Shown piece after piece: positions 7,743 through 17,023 of a stretch of 60,669 nt of DNA. Position numbers and translations under genes: made by a program. Within the stretch, counting starts at the first letter, position 1; each line of letters starts with the position of its first letter. This stretch comes from Algicola sp. (GTDB lineage: Bacteria > Bacteroidota > Bacteroidia > Flavobacteriales > Flavobacteriaceae): contig JAAEZI010000004.1 of NCBI GenBank assembly GCA_018222915.1, positions 73,722-134,390 on the forward strand, given 5' to 3'. The notes under the pieces were generated by a model, which saw only the letters and a list, made by a program, of their open reading frames with translations, was not told the DNA's origin and made no database searches.

Positions 7743-8963
7743 TTGAAGACTAACAACAAACTTAAAATCTTTAACGACCCAATTTACGGATTTATTACGA
7801 TTCCGAATTCTGAAATATTCGATTTAATCGAACATAAATTCTTTCAACGCTTGCGTAGGATTTCACAAATGGGTTTGTCTTATCTGGTATATCCTGGTGC
7901 GAATCACACCCGATTTCATCATGCCATCGGTTGTATGTATTTAATGCAGAAAGCTGTGAATGTGCTTCGTTTTAAAGGAGTTACCATTTCAAATGAAGAG
8001 GAGAAAGCGCTCTACATTGCAATTTTATTACATGATATTGGTCATGGACCATTTTCACATGCCATGGAACACAGTATTGTAAATGGCATATCTCATGAGG
8101 AAATTTCAATGTTATTTATGAAAAAACTCAATGAAGAATTTAACGGAAGTTTAACGCTTGCCATCCAAATTTTCGAAGGGAACTATCATAGGCCATTTCT
8201 ATGTGAGCTCATTTCGAGTCAATTTGATATGGACAGAGCTGATTATTTGAAACGTGATAGTTTTTACACAGGTGTTGCTGAGGGTAATATCAATAGTGAA
8301 CGTCTTATAACCATGTTGAATGTTGTGAATAACACCTTGGTTGTAGAAGAAAAAGGAATATATAGTGTTGAAAAATTTTTGGTAGCGAGACGTTTTATGT
8401 ACTGGCAAGTATATTTACATAAAACAGGATTGGTAGCAGAACAATTGCTAACTAGAGTTCTCAAGCGCGCTAAAGAACTCACAAGTCAAGGTGTGCAACT
8501 TCAGTCGAGCGATGCCTTGTCTTATTTTCTGAAAAACGAGATTTCTGCAAAAAACTTTGATGAGAAGGTCTTGGAAACCTTTTCTCGATTGGATGATACT
8601 GATATCATTTCTGCTATGAAAGCATGGCAATACCATGATGATTTTATTTTGAGAAATCTTTGCGACATGCTCATCAATAGAGATCTCTTAAAAGTTAAAA
8701 TTAAGAATAAACCTATAAAGCCAGCAACTTTAGACAAACATATCAACCGCTTGATGGAGCGTTATCCGATTTCAAAAAAAGACACCGAATATTTCGTGTT
8801 CATGGATGAAATATCTAATCAAGCATACCAATCAGATAAGCAAACTATCAAAATATTATTGAAAACAGGAAAGGTTGTAAACATGACCAAAGCATCTGAT
8901 CTTTTTAGTATTAAAGCCTTGTCCAAACCGATTACAAAATATTATATCTGTTATCCTAAATAA
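7743..8963 (+). CDS. HD-superfamily phosphohydrolase
   Basis: A 406-residue protein of the HD phosphohydrolase family related to dGTPases. The metal site is visible: H55 in [11 protein letters not shown]97-D98 in [16 protein letters not shown], and the later Asp in [14 protein letters not shown]. The start is TTG at 7743. The frame is closed upstream by a stop at 7725-7727 with no ATG, and the line [17 protein letters not shown] right after it is the usual N-terminus of this family, so the UUG start is likely real. The substrate (dGTP, another nucleotide or a cyclic nucleotide) cannot be told. The C-terminal 150 residues are a helical domain without a motif I recognise. Confidence 0.9.
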   Translation: MKTNNKLKIFNDPIYGFITIPNSEIFDLIEHKFFQRLRRISQMGLSYLVYPGANHTRFHHAIGCMYLMQKAVNVLRFKGVTISNEEEKALYIAILLHDIGHGPFSHAMEHSIVNGISHEEISMLFMKKLNEEFNGSLTLAIQIFEGNYHRPFLCELISSQFDMDRADYLKRDSFYTGVAEGNINSERLITMLNVVNNTLVVEEKGIYSVEKFLVARRFMYWQVYLHKTGLVAEQLLTRVLKRAKELTSQGVQLQSSDALSYFLKNEISAKNFDEKVLETFSRLDDTDIISAMKAWQYHDDFILRNLCDMLINRDLLKVKIKNKPIKPATLDKHINRLMERYPISKKDTEYFVFMDEISNQAYQSDKQTIKILLKTGKVVNMTKASDLFSIKALSKPITKYYICYPK

Positions 8964-8982
8964 ACGTTAACACAATTTTTCA

Positions 8983-8990
8983 TATTTTTG
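8983..8990 (+). promoter_or_regulatory. Candidate -7 box for the lpx genes
   Basis: TATTTTTG followed by C, the commonest flavobacterial form of TAnnTTTG, only five bases before the lpxD ATG at 8996. If used, the transcript would be nearly leaderless. Confidence 0.45.
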
Positions 8991-8995
8991 CGAGA

Positions 8996-10024
8996 ATGAA
9001 CTTTACAGCACAACAAATAGCTGGAATTTTAGAAGGTGATATCGTAGGTGATCCCGAGGTTGAAGTTTCTAAACTTTCGAAAATAGAAGAGGGAACAGAA
9101 GGCTCATTAACCTTCCTGGCTAATCCTAAGTATAAGTCATTTATTTATTCGACGAAGGCCTCTATTACCATAGTGAATAAATCGTTCGAACCTGAAAATG
9201 AAATTTCAACAACCTTGATCAAAGTAGAGGACGCTTACAAGTCGTTTTCCAAACTTTTGGAATACTACAATCAAGTAAAGTTGAATAAGCACGGAATCGA
9301 GCAACCTTCTTATATCTCTGAATCAGCCAATCTTGGAGATGATATTTACGTAGGTGCTTTTAGTTATATTGGTGATAACGTGGTGATTGGTAAAAATGTG
9401 AAGATTTTTCCAAGTTCTTATATTGGTGACAACGTCGTTATAGGTGATAATACCATTGTGTTTTCTGGAGCTAAAATATATTCCGAATGTCATATTGGAA
9501 ATCATTGTGTCATTAATTCTGGAGCTATTATAGGTGCTGACGGATTTGGATTTGCACCTAATGAAAAAGGTGAATATACCAAGGTGCCTCAAACAGGTAA
9601 TGTCATTATTGAGGATTTTGTAGATGTAGGTGCAGCGACTACTATTGATAGAGCAACATTGGGCTCTACAGTGATAAGACGCGGCGTGAAACTGGACAAT
9701 CAAATTCAGATTGCACACAACGTAGAGATTGGAAAAAACACGGTGATTGCTGCTCAAACTGGAATTGCAGGTTCTACTAAAATTGGTGAAAATTGCCAAA
9801 TTGGCGGACAAGTAGGAATTGTTGGACATATCACTATTGGTAATAATGTCAAGATTCAGGCACAATCTGGAATAGGGCGTAATGTGAAGGATAATGAAGT
9901 CCTACAAGGATCTCCAGCCCTAAATTATGGTGACTTTAATAAATCATATGTATACTTTAAAAATTTACCCAAGATTGTAAAGGGTATTAATGATATAGAA
10001 AAAAAAGTAAATGGCAATAATTAA
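8996..10024 (+). CDS. lpxD: UDP-3-O-acylglucosamine N-acyltransferase LpxD
   Basis: The third committed enzyme of lipid A synthesis, transferring a hydroxyacyl chain from ACP to the 2-amino group of UDP-3-O-acyl-glucosamine at the inner face of the membrane. The 342-residue protein has the N-terminal uridine-binding domain (residues 1-100, with [11 protein letters not shown]) and a left-handed beta-helix of hexapeptide repeats (IGDNVVIG and the like) to about residue 310. The catalytic His is H241 in [13 protein letters not shown]. The C-terminal helix is [12 protein letters not shown]. The gene overlaps lpxC/fabZ by 14 bases, so the two are coupled. A second, more diverged LpxD-like protein lies at 12791. 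Confidence 0.95.
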   Translation: MNFTAQQIAGILEGDIVGDPEVEVSKLSKIEEGTEGSLTFLANPKYKSFIYSTKASITIVNKSFEPENEISTTLIKVEDAYKSFSKLLEYYNQVKLNKHGIEQPSYISESANLGDDIYVGAFSYIGDNVVIGKNVKIFPSSYIGDNVVIGDNTIVFSGAKIYSECHIGNHCVINSGAIIGADGFGFAPNEKGEYTKVPQTGNVIIEDFVDVGAATTIDRATLGSTVIRRGVKLDNQIQIAHNVEIGKNTVIAAQTGIAGSTKIGENCQIGGQVGIVGHITIGNNVKIQAQSGIGRNVKDNEVLQGSPALNYGDFNKSYVYFKNLPKIVKGINDIEKKVNGNN

Positions 10025-11417
10025 AACAGACGTTAAGCAAAGAACAATAGAGAAGAAAGTTTCTCTTACAGGCGTTGGATTGCATACAGGAAAAAATGTG
10101 ACACTTACCTTTTGTCCTGCTCCTGTAAATAATGGTTTTTCCTTCAGACGAATTGATCTTGAAGGCTCACCAGTTATTGAAGCCGATGCCAATTATGTGA
10201 CCAATACCCAAAGAGGTACTTGTTTAGAAAAAAATGGTGTGACTATTCAAACTTCGGAGCATGTGCTTGCGGCTTTAGTTGGATTGGATATTGACAACGC
10301 TATCATAGAACTCGATGCTTCTGAACCTCCAATAATGGATGGTTCTTCTAAATTTTTTGTGGAGGCGCTCGAGACAGCCGGAATTACGGAACAAGACGAT
10401 TTTAGAGAAGAATATGTCGTTTCCGATGTCATTTCTTATTCGGATGAAGAGTCAGGCAGTGAAATATTGGTAATGCCAGCTAAGGAGTATCAAGTCACAA
10501 CAATGGTCGATTTCGGTACCAAAGTATTGGGTACTCAAAATGCGACATTAAATAGTATCACTGATTTTAAAACCGATATTTCAGACTCAAGAACCTTTAG
10601 TTTTCTTCATGAGTTGGAAATGCTACTTGAGAATGGTTTGATAAAAGGTGGTGATTTAAATAACGCCATTGTTTATGTGGATAAAGAATTATCACCAGAA
10701 ACTATGGATAAATTACGAATTGCTTTTAATAAAGATTCTATAGCCGTAAAACCTAATGGCATTCTAGACAACTTAACATTACACCATCCTAATGAGGCGG
10801 CTCGTCATAAGTTATTGGATGTTGTAGGTGATTTGGCATTAGTTGGGACAAGAATTAAAGGAAAAGTAATTGCAAATAAACCTGGACACTTTGTCAATAC
10901 ACAATTTGCAAAGAAAATTTCGAAGGTTATTAAAAATGAGCGACGCAATAATGTCCCTCAAATAGATTTGAATCAGGAACCTTTGATGAACGTCAATCAA
11001 ATCATGGATATGCTGCCGCACAGACAGCCATTTTTATTGATAGATAAAATATTTGAATTGTCTGAATCACATGTTATTGGTGTTAAGAATGTGACCATGA
11101 ACGAAGAGTTCTTTAAAGGACATTTCCCAGGAGCACCAGTGATGCCAGGAGTTCTTATTGTTGAGGCCATGGCGCAAACGGGTGGTATTTTAGTTTTGAG
11201 TACCGTTCCTGATCCGGAAAATTACTTGACTTTTTTTATGAAAATAGATAAAGTAAAATTCAAACAAAAAGTAGTGCCAGGTGATACCCTTATTTTTAAG
11301 TGTGACCTCATAACACCTATACGTCGCGGCATTTGCCATATGCAAGGCTATGCTTATGCCAATGGTAAGCTTTGTGCTGAAGCGGAATTAATGGCGCAAA
11401 TTTCAAAAGTTAAATAA
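10011..11417 (+). CDS. lpxC/fabZ: Bifunctional LpxC deacetylase / FabZ dehydratase
   Basis: A natural fusion of two enzymes, usual in Bacteroidota, 468 residues long. Residues 1-310 are LpxC, the zinc amidase that deacetylates UDP-3-O-acyl-GlcNAc; zinc ligands are H84 in [10 protein letters not shown] and H266 and D270 in [10 protein letters not shown]. Residues from about 326 are FabZ, the hot-dog 3-hydroxyacyl-ACP dehydratase, with [12 protein letters not shown], then [11 protein letters not shown] and the catalytic Glu in VEAMAQTGG. The fusion ties the deacetylase to the enzyme that competes for the same hydroxyacyl-ACP pool. The start ATG at 10011 lies inside the end of lpxD. lpxA follows after one base. 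Confidence 0.96.
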   Translation: MAIIKTDVKQRTIEKKVSLTGVGLHTGKNVTLTFCPAPVNNGFSFRRIDLEGSPVIEADANYVTNTQRGTCLEKNGVTIQTSEHVLAALVGLDIDNAIIELDASEPPIMDGSSKFFVEALETAGITEQDDFREEYVVSDVISYSDEESGSEILVMPAKEYQVTTMVDFGTKVLGTQNATLNSITDFKTDISDSRTFSFLHELEMLLENGLIKGGDLNNAIVYVDKELSPETMDKLRIAFNKDSIAVKPNGILDNLTLHHPNEAARHKLLDVVGDLALVGTRIKGKVIANKPGHFVNTQFAKKISKVIKNERRNNVPQIDLNQEPLMNVNQIMDMLPHRQPFLLIDKIFELSESHVIGVKNVTMNEEFFKGHFPGAPVMPGVLIVEAMAQTGGILVLSTVPDPENYLTFFMKIDKVKFKQKVVPGDTLIFKCDLITPIRRGICHMQGYAYANGKLCAEAELMAQISKVK

Positions 11418-11418
11418 G

Positions 11419-12204
11419 ATGAACCAACCACTAGCATATGTACATCCTGGAGCAAAAATTGCTAAGAATGTCGTAATAGAACCTTTTACAACCATCAATA
11501 GTAATGTCACCATTGGTGAAGGCACCTGGATTGGGAGTAATGTGACCATCATGGAAGGTGCTAGAATCGGAAAGAATTGTAATATTTTTCCTGGTTCGGT
11601 TATTTCAGCAGTACCTCAAGATTTAAAGTATAATGATGAAGATACATTAACCATTATTGGTGATAATGTTACCATCAGAGAATGTGTGACCATTAATAGA
11701 GGGACAACCGATCGTATGAAAACAGTGATTGGTGATAACTGCTTGATTATGGCGTACTGTCATGTCGCTCACGATTGTGTTGTAGGGAATAATTGCATCT
11801 TTTCAAATAACAGTACCTTAGCTGGTCATATAACTGTTGGAGATTATGTGGTATTGGCAGGAATGACAGCTGTTCATCAATTCTGCTCCATTGGTAATCA
11901 CGCCTTCGTTACAGGTGGTTCTTTGGTTAGAAAAGATGTGCCACCGTATGTGAAAGCCGCTCGAGAGCCATTATCGTATGTTGGAATCAATTCTGTCGGT
12001 TTGCGTAGACGTGGTTTTTCTACTGAAAAAATCAGAGAAATTCAAGATATTTATCGCATACTTTATCAAAAAAATTATAATAATTCTCAGGCTTCTGACC
12101 TTATTGAAGCTGAAATGGAAGCAACACCCGAACGTGATGAAATCTTACAATTCATCAAGAACTCACATCGAGGCATCATGAAAGGGTATTTCAAATCAAA
12201 TTAA
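11419..12204 (+). CDS. lpxA: UDP-N-acetylglucosamine acyltransferase LpxA
   Basis: A 261-residue hexapeptide-repeat enzyme that adds the first hydroxyacyl chain to UDP-GlcNAc in lipid A synthesis. Repeats run from VHPGAKIAKN to about residue 190. The catalytic His is H118 in the YCHVAHDCVVGNN line, and VPQDLKYNDEDT is a substrate-binding loop typical of LpxA. The C-terminal part (GLRRRGFSTEKIREIQDIYRILY) is the helical domain of the family. It follows lpxC/fabZ by one base and precedes efp by 17 bases, in the common flavobacterial order lpxD-lpxC/fabZ-lpxA-efp. Confidence 0.96.
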   Translation: MNQPLAYVHPGAKIAKNVVIEPFTTINSNVTIGEGTWIGSNVTIMEGARIGKNCNIFPGSVISAVPQDLKYNDEDTLTIIGDNVTIRECVTINRGTTDRMKTVIGDNCLIMAYCHVAHDCVVGNNCIFSNNSTLAGHITVGDYVVLAGMTAVHQFCSIGNHAFVTGGSLVRKDVPPYVKAAREPLSYVGINSVGLRRRGFSTEKIREIQDIYRILYQKNYNNSQASDLIEAEMEATPERDEILQFIKNSHRGIMKGYFKSN

Positions 12205-12221
12205 AACAGACTAATTAAATT

Positions 12222-12788
12222 ATGGCAAGTACTTCAGATATAAGAAATGGATTATGCATCAGATATAATCATGATATCTATAAAATTATAGAGTTTTTAC
12301 ACGTAAAACCTGGAAAAGGTCCTGCATTTGTAAGAACCAAATTAAAAAGTGTAACCACAGGAAAGGTCATTGACAACACGTTTTCCGCGGGACATAAAAT
12401 TGACGACGTGAGAGTCGAGACCCATAAATTTCAGTATTTATACAACGATGGGGAGTTTTATCATTTTATGAACGAAGCGGATTACACACAAATTAGATTG
12501 TTAGAAGCAGCCTTGGATAGACCAGATTTAATGAAAGAAGGGGAAGTGGTAACCGTACTTATCAATACGGAAGATAATCTACCGTTATCTGTGGAAATGC
12601 CAGCCAGTGTGATTTTAGAAGTAACTCATACTGAACCAGGTGTGAAAGGCAATACCGCAACGAACGCTACAAAACCAGCAACCGTTGAAACCGGAGCAGA
12701 GGTGAATGTGCCGCTATTTATCAATGAAGGTGATAAGATTAAGATTGAAACCGAAAAAGGAACCTATAAAGAGCGTGTTAAGGAATAA
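12222..12788 (+). CDS. efp: Elongation factor P
   Basis: A 188-residue translation factor that binds between the P and E sites and relieves stalling at polyproline. The three OB-like domains are all present. The tip loop reads KPGKGPAFV with K32 at the modification position of EF-P; no modification genes (epmA, epmB, earP) lie nearby. ETHKFQYLYND and the C-terminal TGAEVNVPLFINEGDKIKI and GTYKERV are standard family lines. It is embedded among lipid A genes, with lpxA 17 bases upstream and the lpxD-like gene 2 bases downstream, so it is very likely in their transcript. Confidence 0.97.
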   Translation: MASTSDIRNGLCIRYNHDIYKIIEFLHVKPGKGPAFVRTKLKSVTTGKVIDNTFSAGHKIDDVRVETHKFQYLYNDGEFYHFMNEADYTQIRLLEAALDRPDLMKEGEVVTVLINTEDNLPLSVEMPASVILEVTHTEPGVKGNTATNATKPATVETGAEVNVPLFINEGDKIKIETEKGTYKERVKE

Positions 12789-12790
12789 TC

Positions 12791-13726
12791 ATGAAGTTTC
12801 CTAGTCCCTACACCTTAAAAGACATCGCCGAACTTATCGACGTGGATTACGTTGGTGCTGATGATTTTCCAGTTCTTGGCATGAATGAAATTCATGTGGT
12901 TGAACCAGGTGATATTGTTTTTGTAGATCATCCAAAATATTATGATAAAGCGTTGCAATCAGACGCAACCATTGTACTCATTAATAAACAAGTGGCATGT
13001 CCCGAAGGAAAAGCGCTTTTGATTAGCGATGATCCTTTTAGAGATTTCAATAAACTAACACAGCATTTTAAGCCATTTAAAGCTTCTAATGTGGCTATTT
13101 CCCCTTCAGCTAAAATTGGAGAGGGTACCATTTTACAACCCAATTGTTTTATTGGTAACAATGTGAGCATTGGTAAACACTGTGTAATCCATTCAAATGT
13201 CAGTATATATGATGATACCGTCATCGGTGATCACGTAACAATTCATTCTGGAACGGTCCTAGGTGCCAGTGCTTTCTACTATAAAAATAGACCTGAAGGA
13301 TTTGATCAATTACGTTCTGGCGGACGTGTGGTTATTGAGGATCATGTGGATATTGGTGCGCTGTGTACTATAGATCGAGGGGTGACTGGAGACACGACTA
13401 TTGGAGAAGGTTCTAAATTGGATAATCAAATTCAAATAGGTCACGATACCATTGTAGGTAAGAAGTGTTTGATCGCCTCACAAACTGGGATTGCTGGCTG
13501 TGTCGTAGTTGAAGATGAAGTGACACTTTGGGGACAAGTGGGTGTTAAAAGCGGCATTACTATCGCCAAAGGAACTGTGATTTATGCACAATCTGGTTTA
13601 GGCGAAACTACAACTCCTAATAGTACTTACTTTGGTTCGCCAGCGACCGACGCTAGAGAAAAATTTAAGGAAATGGCCTATATCAGACAACTTCCAGAAT
13701 TAATAAAGCAACTAAAAAAGAAATAA
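12791..13726 (+). CDS. LpxD-like acyltransferase paralogue
   Basis: A 311-residue protein with the LpxD plan: an N-terminal domain (VVEPGDIVFVDHPKYY, about residues 35-55) and a hexapeptide left-handed beta-helix (IGNNVSIG, VIGDHVTIHSG and so on). The His line DNQIQIGHDTIVG is kept, so an acyltransferase reaction is plausible. It differs from the true LpxD at 8996: the loop GASAFYYKNRPEGFDQL replaces [17 protein letters not shown], a position that contacts the nucleotide sugar or acyl chain in LpxD, and the C-terminus is short (YIRQLPELIKQLKKK). It may acylate a different sugar or be a second lipid A acyltransferase. It is probably cotranscribed with efp. Confidence 0.8.
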   Translation: MKFPSPYTLKDIAELIDVDYVGADDFPVLGMNEIHVVEPGDIVFVDHPKYYDKALQSDATIVLINKQVACPEGKALLISDDPFRDFNKLTQHFKPFKASNVAISPSAKIGEGTILQPNCFIGNNVSIGKHCVIHSNVSIYDDTVIGDHVTIHSGTVLGASAFYYKNRPEGFDQLRSGGRVVIEDHVDIGALCTIDRGVTGDTTIGEGSKLDNQIQIGHDTIVGKKCLIASQTGIAGCVVVEDEVTLWGQVGVKSGITIAKGTVIYAQSGLGETTTPNSTYFGSPATDAREKFKEMAYIRQLPELIKQLKKK

Positions 13727-14131
13727 ATGTCTGCAAAAGAACTTGTTAAGAAATTTTATGATTTAGACTTGGCCAAAGCTGACAATGCCATCGATTTTTT
13801 TCATGAAGATTGTCAATTGCTATGGAATAGTAGTAACGGGTTTACCGCGTTGGATTTCGAGGGCATTCAATCTATGTTAAATGGTTTGAAAAAAGCATTT
13901 CATTCCTTCAATTATCGCATAAGCCATTTATTAGAAGATGGTAATATGGTCACAGCACGATACACTATTTATGTGACACCGATTGAACGCCCTGAAAAGG
14001 AAGATCCTTTGGCGCATTTCATTTCTATATGGGAGGTCAAGGATGGTAAACTCTATAGAGGACATGAGATAAGTCAGTTGGCAGATGATAGTTCTAAGAG
14101 CTTAAATTCTTATGCTGAAATAAAAGTTTAA
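13727..14131 (+). CDS. NTF2/SnoaL-like protein
   Basis: A 134-residue single-domain protein of the nuclear-transport-factor-2 fold. It begins with MSAKELVKKFYDLDLAKAD and has the FHEDCQLLW line, the VTARYTIYVTP strand and FISIWEVKDGKLYRGHEISQ, all in the order expected for SnoaL-like proteins. Its ATG directly follows the stop of the LpxD-like gene, so the two are cotranscribed. Members of this fold range from isomerases and hydrolases to ligand-binding proteins; no catalytic pair can be assigned here. Whether it acts in envelope synthesis with its neighbour is unknown. Confidence 0.8.
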   Translation: MSAKELVKKFYDLDLAKADNAIDFFHEDCQLLWNSSNGFTALDFEGIQSMLNGLKKAFHSFNYRISHLLEDGNMVTARYTIYVTPIERPEKEDPLAHFISIWEVKDGKLYRGHEISQLADDSSKSLNSYAEIKV

Positions 14132-14159
14132 AAACTTTTAAAAATCATATTCAAAAACT

Positions 14160-14167
14160 TATTTTTG
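14160..14167 (+). promoter_or_regulatory. Candidate -7 box for sucD
   Basis: TATTTTTG followed by C matches the TAnnTTTG consensus, 54 bases before the sucD ATG. The -33 region is only AT-rich. Confidence 0.45.
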
Positions 14168-14221
14168 CAAAGCAAATTTTGCAGTCAAAAACGATACATA
14201 AATTAAATAAAACAAACACAA

Positions 14222-15094
14222 ATGAGCGTTTTAGTAAATAAAGATTCAAAAATAATTGTTCAAGGATTTACAGGAAGTGAAGGGACTTTTCACGCTGGTC
14301 AAATGATTGAATACGGTACCAATGTTGTGGGAGGTGTAACACCAGGAAAAGGCGGACAAACGCATTTAGACAAGCCTGTTTTCAATACTGTAGCAGAAGC
14401 CGTCAAGGAAGTTGGAGCAGACACGACTATTATTTTTGTACCACCTGCATTTGCTGCAGACGCTATTATGGAAGCTGCTGATGCTGGGATTAAGGTGATT
14501 ATTACTATTACTGAAGGTATTCCTGTAGCAGATATGATAAAAGCTTCTGACTATATAAAAGGAAGAGATTGTAGATTAGTTGGACCAAATTGTCCTGGTG
14601 TGATAACACCTGGAGAAGCAAAAGTAGGTATTATGCCTGGTTTCGTTTTTAAGAAAGGAAAAGTAGGAATTGTTTCTAAATCAGGAACCTTAACTTACGA
14701 AGCAGCTGATCAAGTAGTTAAACAAGGTTTAGGTATCACGACAGCTATCGGTATTGGTGGTGATCCAATTATTGGTACAACAACGAAAGAAGCCGTTGAA
14801 TTATTAATCAATGATCCAGAAACAGAATGCGTGGTGATGATCGGTGAGATTGGTGGTCAATTGGAAGCTGATGCGGCTAAATGGTATCAAAATAGTGGAA
14901 GTAAAAAACCTGTGGTAGGATTTATCGCTGGTGAAACTGCTCCTGCAGGAAGAACAATGGGTCACGCTGGTGCAATTGTTGGAGGTAGTGATGATACGGC
15001 TCAAGCTAAAAAAGCCATTATGAGAGAATGTGGGATTCACGTGGTGAATTCACCCGCAGAAATAGGTAAAAAAGTGGCCGAAGTTATTGGTTAA
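14222..15094 (+). CDS. sucD: Succinate-CoA ligase, alpha subunit
   Basis: A 290-residue subunit of the TCA-cycle enzyme that makes succinate and a nucleoside triphosphate from succinyl-CoA. The CoA-binding Rossmann part begins [22 protein letters not shown], and the ligase part carries the phosphohistidine H248 in [34 protein letters not shown] is another signature line. The length is that of the family. The beta subunit gene sucC is not adjacent, so the two subunits are encoded apart, as in many Bacteroidota. Its own promoter box and a strong terminator make it a single-gene unit. Confidence 0.97.
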   Translation: MSVLVNKDSKIIVQGFTGSEGTFHAGQMIEYGTNVVGGVTPGKGGQTHLDKPVFNTVAEAVKEVGADTTIIFVPPAFAADAIMEAADAGIKVIITITEGIPVADMIKASDYIKGRDCRLVGPNCPGVITPGEAKVGIMPGFVFKKGKVGIVSKSGTLTYEAADQVVKQGLGITTAIGIGGDPIIGTTTKEAVELLINDPETECVVMIGEIGGQLEADAAKWYQNSGSKKPVVGFIAGETAPAGRTMGHAGAIVGGSDDTAQAKKAIMRECGIHVVNSPAEIGKKVAEVIG

Positions 15095-15113
15095 TTTTTA
15101 GATATATCATGTC

Positions 15114-15140
15114 AAAAGCAGCCCATTGGCTGCTTTTTTT
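15114..15140 (+). terminator. Terminator after sucD
   Basis: A 10-bp perfect stem AAAAGCAGCC / GGCTGCTTTT with a CATT loop, followed by a run of seven T in total. It lies 20 bases after the sucD stop. Confidence 0.9.
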
Positions 15141-15241
15141 GTTTGAAAGGGTCAATCTTTTTTGATAATGAGCAAAGATGTATCCAAGTATTTAGTTTTA
15201 TTGAAGTATCCAAAAAACAATAATTTTAAAATTTATACAAG

Positions 15242-15601
15242 ATGAAACTTTTTATAACCCTATGCCTGACACTTTCTTTCGTCATGGGTAATGCTCAAGA
15301 TCCGATGCTTCAAAATAATGATGAGAGCCTCGAGGATATAGCCTTACGTATTACAAGATATTATAACGATGAACTCGCTTTAACTCAAAAACAATTTATG
15401 CTCTTTCAAAAGAAAGTTGAAGAATACTTAATCAGACGGGAAAAAATTGAGAAAACCTTAGAAGGAAAAGAAAAATTAAATGCCTTGTTTAATATGCAAC
15501 AAGTTGAAACGCGAGAAATGAATGATATTCTTACACAACCACAAATGGATATGTATCGCAAAGTAAAACCTAAAATCCAACCTTTGGATAAAGTTGAATA
15601 G
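15242..15601 (+). CDS. Small secreted helical protein
   Basis: A 119-residue protein with a clear signal peptide (MKLFITLCLTLSFVMGNAQ, cleavage after GNA or NAQ). The mature part is mostly charged helix, with LTQKQFMLFQKKVEEYLIRREKIE and a later LTQPQMDMYRKVKPKIQ. The two LTxxQ-type turns recall the Spy/CpxP family of periplasmic helical proteins, although the match is to the motif style only. It stands alone between two strong terminators. It probably acts in the periplasm, with a chaperone-like or envelope-stress role possible but unproven. Confidence 0.75.
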   Translation: MKLFITLCLTLSFVMGNAQDPMLQNNDESLEDIALRITRYYNDELALTQKQFMLFQKKVEEYLIRREKIEKTLEGKEKLNALFNMQQVETREMNDILTQPQMDMYRKVKPKIQPLDKVE

Positions 15602-15628
15602 CACTAACAAAATAACGCTAACTCTGTT

Positions 15629-15658
15629 AAAAACCTCACAACAATTTGTGAGGTTTTT
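15629..15658 (+). terminator. Terminator after the small secreted protein gene
   Basis: A 13-bp perfect stem (15629-15641 with 15646-15658), loop CAAT, ending in five T on the top strand. Confidence 0.88.
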
Positions 15659-15663
15659 ATATG

Positions 15664-15690
15664 TTGTGCAACTTGTAATTGGTATATTTG
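15664..15690 (+). promoter_or_regulatory. Promoter of fabG
   Basis: TTG at 15664-15666 and TATATTTG at 15683-15690 match the Bacteroidota -33 and -7 elements with 16 bases between them. Transcription would start about 30 bases before the fabG ATG. Confidence 0.55.
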
Positions 15691-15724
15691 AATACCAACT
15701 ATTTTAATTAATAAATATTAAAAA

Positions 15725-16471
15725 ATGAAATTATTAGAAGGAAAAACAGCAATTATTACTGGTGCGAGCAGAGGTATTGGTAAAGGTATTGCTGAAGTTT
15801 TTGCACAACATGGTGCTAACGTTGCGTTTACATACAGCTCATCTGTGGAAGCTGCCAATGCTTTGGAAAAGGAATTGAACTATTTAGGCGTTAAAGCCAA
15901 AGGTTATCAAAGTAATGCCGCGAGTTTTGAAGAAGCTCAAAAGCTTGCAGAAGATGTGTTAGAAACATTTGGGAGTATCGATATTTTAGTGAACAATGCA
16001 GGTATTACAAAAGACAACCTTCTAATGCGAATGGGTGAGGAGGATTTCGATAAGGTCATTGAAGTCAATCTTAAATCTGTGTTTAATATGACGAAAGCGG
16101 TTCAAAGAACCATGTTGAAACAACGCAAAGGTTCTATTATAAATATGAGTTCTGTTGTAGGTGTTAAAGGAAATGCTGGACAAACAAATTATGCAGCCTC
16201 AAAGGCAGGAATCATTGGTTTTTCAAAATCAGTAGCGCTTGAATTAGGCTCTAGAAACATAAGAAGTAATGTGATTGCACCAGGTTTTATTGAAGCTGAA
16301 ATGACAGCCATATTAGATGAAGAAACTGTGAAAGGATGGCGAAATGCTATTCCATTAAAGCGAGGAGGATCTCCTGAAGATATTGCCAACGCTTGTGTTT
16401 TCTTGGCTAGTGATATGTCGGCTTATGTCACCGGACAAACCTTAAATGTTGATGGCGGAATGCTAACTTAA
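15725..16471 (+). CDS. fabG: 3-oxoacyl-ACP reductase FabG
   Basis: A 248-residue short-chain dehydrogenase that reduces 3-oxoacyl-ACP with NADPH in fatty acid elongation. The cofactor motif TGASRGIG is at residues 12-19, NNAG precedes the ITKDNLLMRM line characteristic of FabG, and the catalytic Ser and the YAASK motif follow (about residues 140-160). The C-terminus VTGQTLNVDGGM is standard. It has its own promoter. The envelope cluster starting at 16481 follows after nine bases, so read-through is likely. Another short-chain dehydrogenase is the alternative, but the ITKDNLLMRM line favours FabG. Confidence 0.93.
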   Translation: MKLLEGKTAIITGASRGIGKGIAEVFAQHGANVAFTYSSSVEAANALEKELNYLGVKAKGYQSNAASFEEAQKLAEDVLETFGSIDILVNNAGITKDNLLMRMGEEDFDKVIEVNLKSVFNMTKAVQRTMLKQRKGSIINMSSVVGVKGNAGQTNYAASKAGIIGFSKSVALELGSRNIRSNVIAPGFIEAEMTAILDEETVKGWRNAIPLKRGGSPEDIANACVFLASDMSAYVTGQTLNVDGGMLT

Positions 16472-16480
16472 ATTAAAAAC

Positions 16481-17017
16481 GTGAAAAAATCACTTATAAT
16501 TACGATTGTATGCCTGCTAGCAATCAATTTAGGACGCGCTCAAGATTGGTCTAAGTATAAATCGGAAGATTTAGCTTTTTTGGCCTACTTCCCTCAGGAA
16601 CCTACAAGAACGGTTCAACAGGTTGAGACGGTTGTAGGGACTTTAGATATGCATATGGTTATGTATACTCCGACGGTTGAAGATGCCAATGCGGTGTATT
16701 CAATCATTAAGTCGGATTATCCTGAATCACAATTTGAGAATGCAGATGATAGTTATAATAGTTCTGTGTTAGATGGTGCAGTTAACGGTGCTGTGAATAA
16801 TGTGAACGGTAAATTAGTCTTTGATAATAAAATTAGCTTAAATGGTTTTCCTGGCAGAAGCGTCAAGATTGAAATGGAAGGTGGATTCATTTATATTAGA
16901 GCCTATTTAGTCCAAAATACCATGTATATATCGCAGGTTATATGTTATACTGATAAAGATAATAACGATAGCATTGCACGTTTTTTAAATTCATTTGACA
17001 TCATTAAAGTAAAATAA
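16481..17017 (+). CDS. Secreted protein of an envelope cluster
   Basis: A 178-residue protein starting at GTG, with a signal peptide MKKSLIITIVCLLAINLGRAQ. The mature part is mainly beta (WSKYKSEDLAFLAYFPQEP, LDMHMVMYTP, FPGRSVKIEMEGGFIYIRAYLV). This is the pattern of flavobacterial secreted proteins with a fold like PsbP or a periplasmic sensor domain; I cannot name a family. The gene lies nine bases after fabG and six before a VWA membrane protein, itself followed by an SPFH and an SH3 protein, so the four form a likely transcription unit at the envelope. Confidence 0.72.
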   Translation: MKKSLIITIVCLLAINLGRAQDWSKYKSEDLAFLAYFPQEPTRTVQQVETVVGTLDMHMVMYTPTVEDANAVYSIIKSDYPESQFENADDSYNSSVLDGAVNGAVNNVNGKLVFDNKISLNGFPGRSVKIEMEGGFIYIRAYLVQNTMYISQVICYTDKDNNDSIARFLNSFDIIKVK

Positions 17018-17023
17018 GGCCAA

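Noticed and set aside
12791..13726. LpxD-like gene as a decayed duplicate
   Set aside because: The frame is intact, the catalytic His is kept and the gene is tightly placed between efp and the NTF2-like gene.
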